Origin: Paragordius varius
Lineage: Eukaryota > Nematomorpha
Length of the DNA stretch: 64,000 bases
Reading direction: 5' to 3'
Assembly: GCA_964247055.1 (NCBI GenBank)
Contig: OZ176050.1
Coordinates: 8,122,001-8,186,000 of the forward strand
Positions 62,577-64,000 of the stretch are shown piece after piece. Below the pieces are notes generated by a model. It saw nothing but the letters and a program-made list of their open reading frames with translations, ran no database searches and was not told where the DNA came from. A program made the position numbers and the translations under genes. Within the stretch, counting starts at the first letter, position 1. Each line of letters begins with the position of its first letter.

Positions 62577-64000
62577 TCGCGTGTCTTTTAATAAATTTAT
62601 GGCAAACTTTTATAAATAATTTATTGACAATATAATAATTTCTCATTGTATAATTATGTCCACTTTTTTGAAAATTGCATTTATGAAAAAGGGACTTAAC
62701 GGCACAGAGTTTGAGATGAGACTTATAAAAATATATGCATATATAAACAAATATTAGTTTTTCTGAAAATTAGCATGAGAGCCAAGCTAACGGTGACATT
62801 ATTACATGGAGTAGGGTTCTACACAGGGGTTATAAAAAAAATGGCCAATATACTCTTTTATACGAGTCTATACATACGGTGATGGCAAAAAAGTCCTGAT
62901 GAAAAATATATCATCTGATAGCAAAATGTACAGGATTATCATGGTGCTTTTGGTTTTGGCCCCTACGAGTGATTTAAGAAAGTATCTATACTTTTGTGGT
63001 AAGTGCTCCGTATAAAGCGGGGATTCGCGCACAATTTTTATATAAATTTTTTTTGGTGAAAGTAAATATTCTATTCCAAAAAATATCATTAAATATACTA
63101 CATATAAAAAGCAAAAAAATATTTTCAAAAAATTTAAATGATTAAATGTGGGCTCCCAAAATCTCAAATCGCTCTTCTATGGATTACACTTGATAAACGC
63201 AAAGCTGTTATTCTAAAAATTTGATATATAAAAATTTTCATTCAACTAAAGATATTTTTATCAAAATGTAGTTTATATATTTTATTGATATATTTTGGAA
63301 AATAGCCTCTAGCTTTTACAAAAAAATATTTCAAAAAAAATATTGTCTATTTCCTATAATGGAGCAGTTACAAAATAAATGATAAAAATGTTCTATATCA
63401 TTTGTAAAAGCCAAACCAAAAGCACCAAGATAATCGTGATATATTTTCCTATTAAAATATATGTGTATCAGGATTTATTTTTTATGGACACTGTGCAATG
63501 TCTTAGGGTTTTCCCATATTGGAGTCTTCAGCATGTAAGTTTCACATGATTGTGCATTTTACAAAGGTGGGCCGTAACAATATAAAATATGTCATTAAAT
63601 TCTAAATTTAAATTTTAAGAAAACTATGCTTATTTAAAAAAACTTGATATTATTATCTAGCATATACTAAAATATTTGATCGGGAAATTTCGGCCTTTTG
63701 CCTTTACTTTAATTATTTTATAAGTTCCAAAAATTCGAATCTTTGTCCTCAACCCTAATATATGTGTTATGCTTACACTAGGTAGACGGGACGTGTAAAA
63801 AAATCCTGAGGGAATGCATATATTATCAATGATAATTGTATCGGAATTCTCATGGTGCATTTTAGTTTTGGGGCCTTTAATTGATTTATGAAAGTTAATT
63901 ATACTTTTGTAGTAAATGCCCCATATCAGAAAATGACAAAATCGCAAATTTTGTTAAATAAATTTTGAATAAAGAAAAATGCTTTATTCCAAAAAATACT
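62577..64000. repeat. Copies of the AGCACCATGATAAT repeat family; no gene seen
   Basis: Blocks at about 62870-63110 and 63780-64000 are direct relatives of each other (both have TCATGGTGC, TTTTGGGGCC-like and TTATTCCAAAAAATA segments). The block at about 63400-63500 is inverted, as is 28147-28230. This looks like two copies, at least one palindromic, of an AT-rich MITE running off the right edge. Confidence 0.5.

Overview
The window is nuclear DNA of an AT-rich metazoan, probably a protostome. Host genes carry GT-AG introns, AATAAA-type polyadenylation signals and animal-specific families (an IL-17-receptor-like SEFIR protein, Artemis, CISD3, nicalin). A recent-looking mitochondrial ND1 fragment inside one intron is of bilaterian type. 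Nothing prokaryotic was seen. The species cannot be named from sequence alone. Seven introns of only 22-26 nt beside ordinary long introns recall the tiny introns reported for dicyemid mesozoans, but most introns here are far longer, so that placement is only a hint.

Layout, left to right: a malic enzyme missing its 5' end (45-4838 +); a repeat-rich stretch with hAT-type MITEs; a large IL-17-receptor-like gene (11543-19743 +) whose 3.3-kb intron holds a decayed LINE and two hAT MITEs, and whose fourth visible intron holds the ND1 fragment; single-exon Artemis (20085-21656 -), head-to-head 40 bp from CISD3 (21697-22139 +); a transposon block (24.3-32.4 kb) with two oppositely oriented hAT elements of one family, a Helitron end and an interrupted LINE; ARP3 (32948-35708 -), head-to-head 88 bp from nicalin (35797-40723 +); a 4.3-kb palindromic DNA transposon broken by another LINE; PIGM (45998-47230 -); a previously hidden three-exon GTF2H5 (47230-47486 -), head-to-head 96 bp from a small C2H2 zinc-finger gene (47583-47936 +); a complete but rearranged hAT element with 8-bp target duplications (49460-52869); a palindromic foldback element; a second copy of the 28-32 kb LINE family; ALG3 (57221-60378 -); and a nest of TTAA-flanked palindromes running to the right edge.

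Three things stand out. First, GTF2H5 and PIGM sit on one strand with stop and start overlapping as TAATG, so one transcript could carry both proteins. Second, the ultra-short introns fall in four unrelated genes and are each fixed by frame and protein conservation. Third, three unrelated mobile elements have independently become long palindromes.

Functionally the genes are mostly housekeeping. PIGM (GPI anchors) and ALG3 (N-glycans) are both ER-lumenal, dolichol-phosphate-mannose-dependent mannosyltransferases; nicalin is also an ER protein; GTF2H5 and Artemis act in DNA repair; CISD3 is mitochondrial; ARP3 nucleates actin; the receptor-like gene is the only clear signalling gene.
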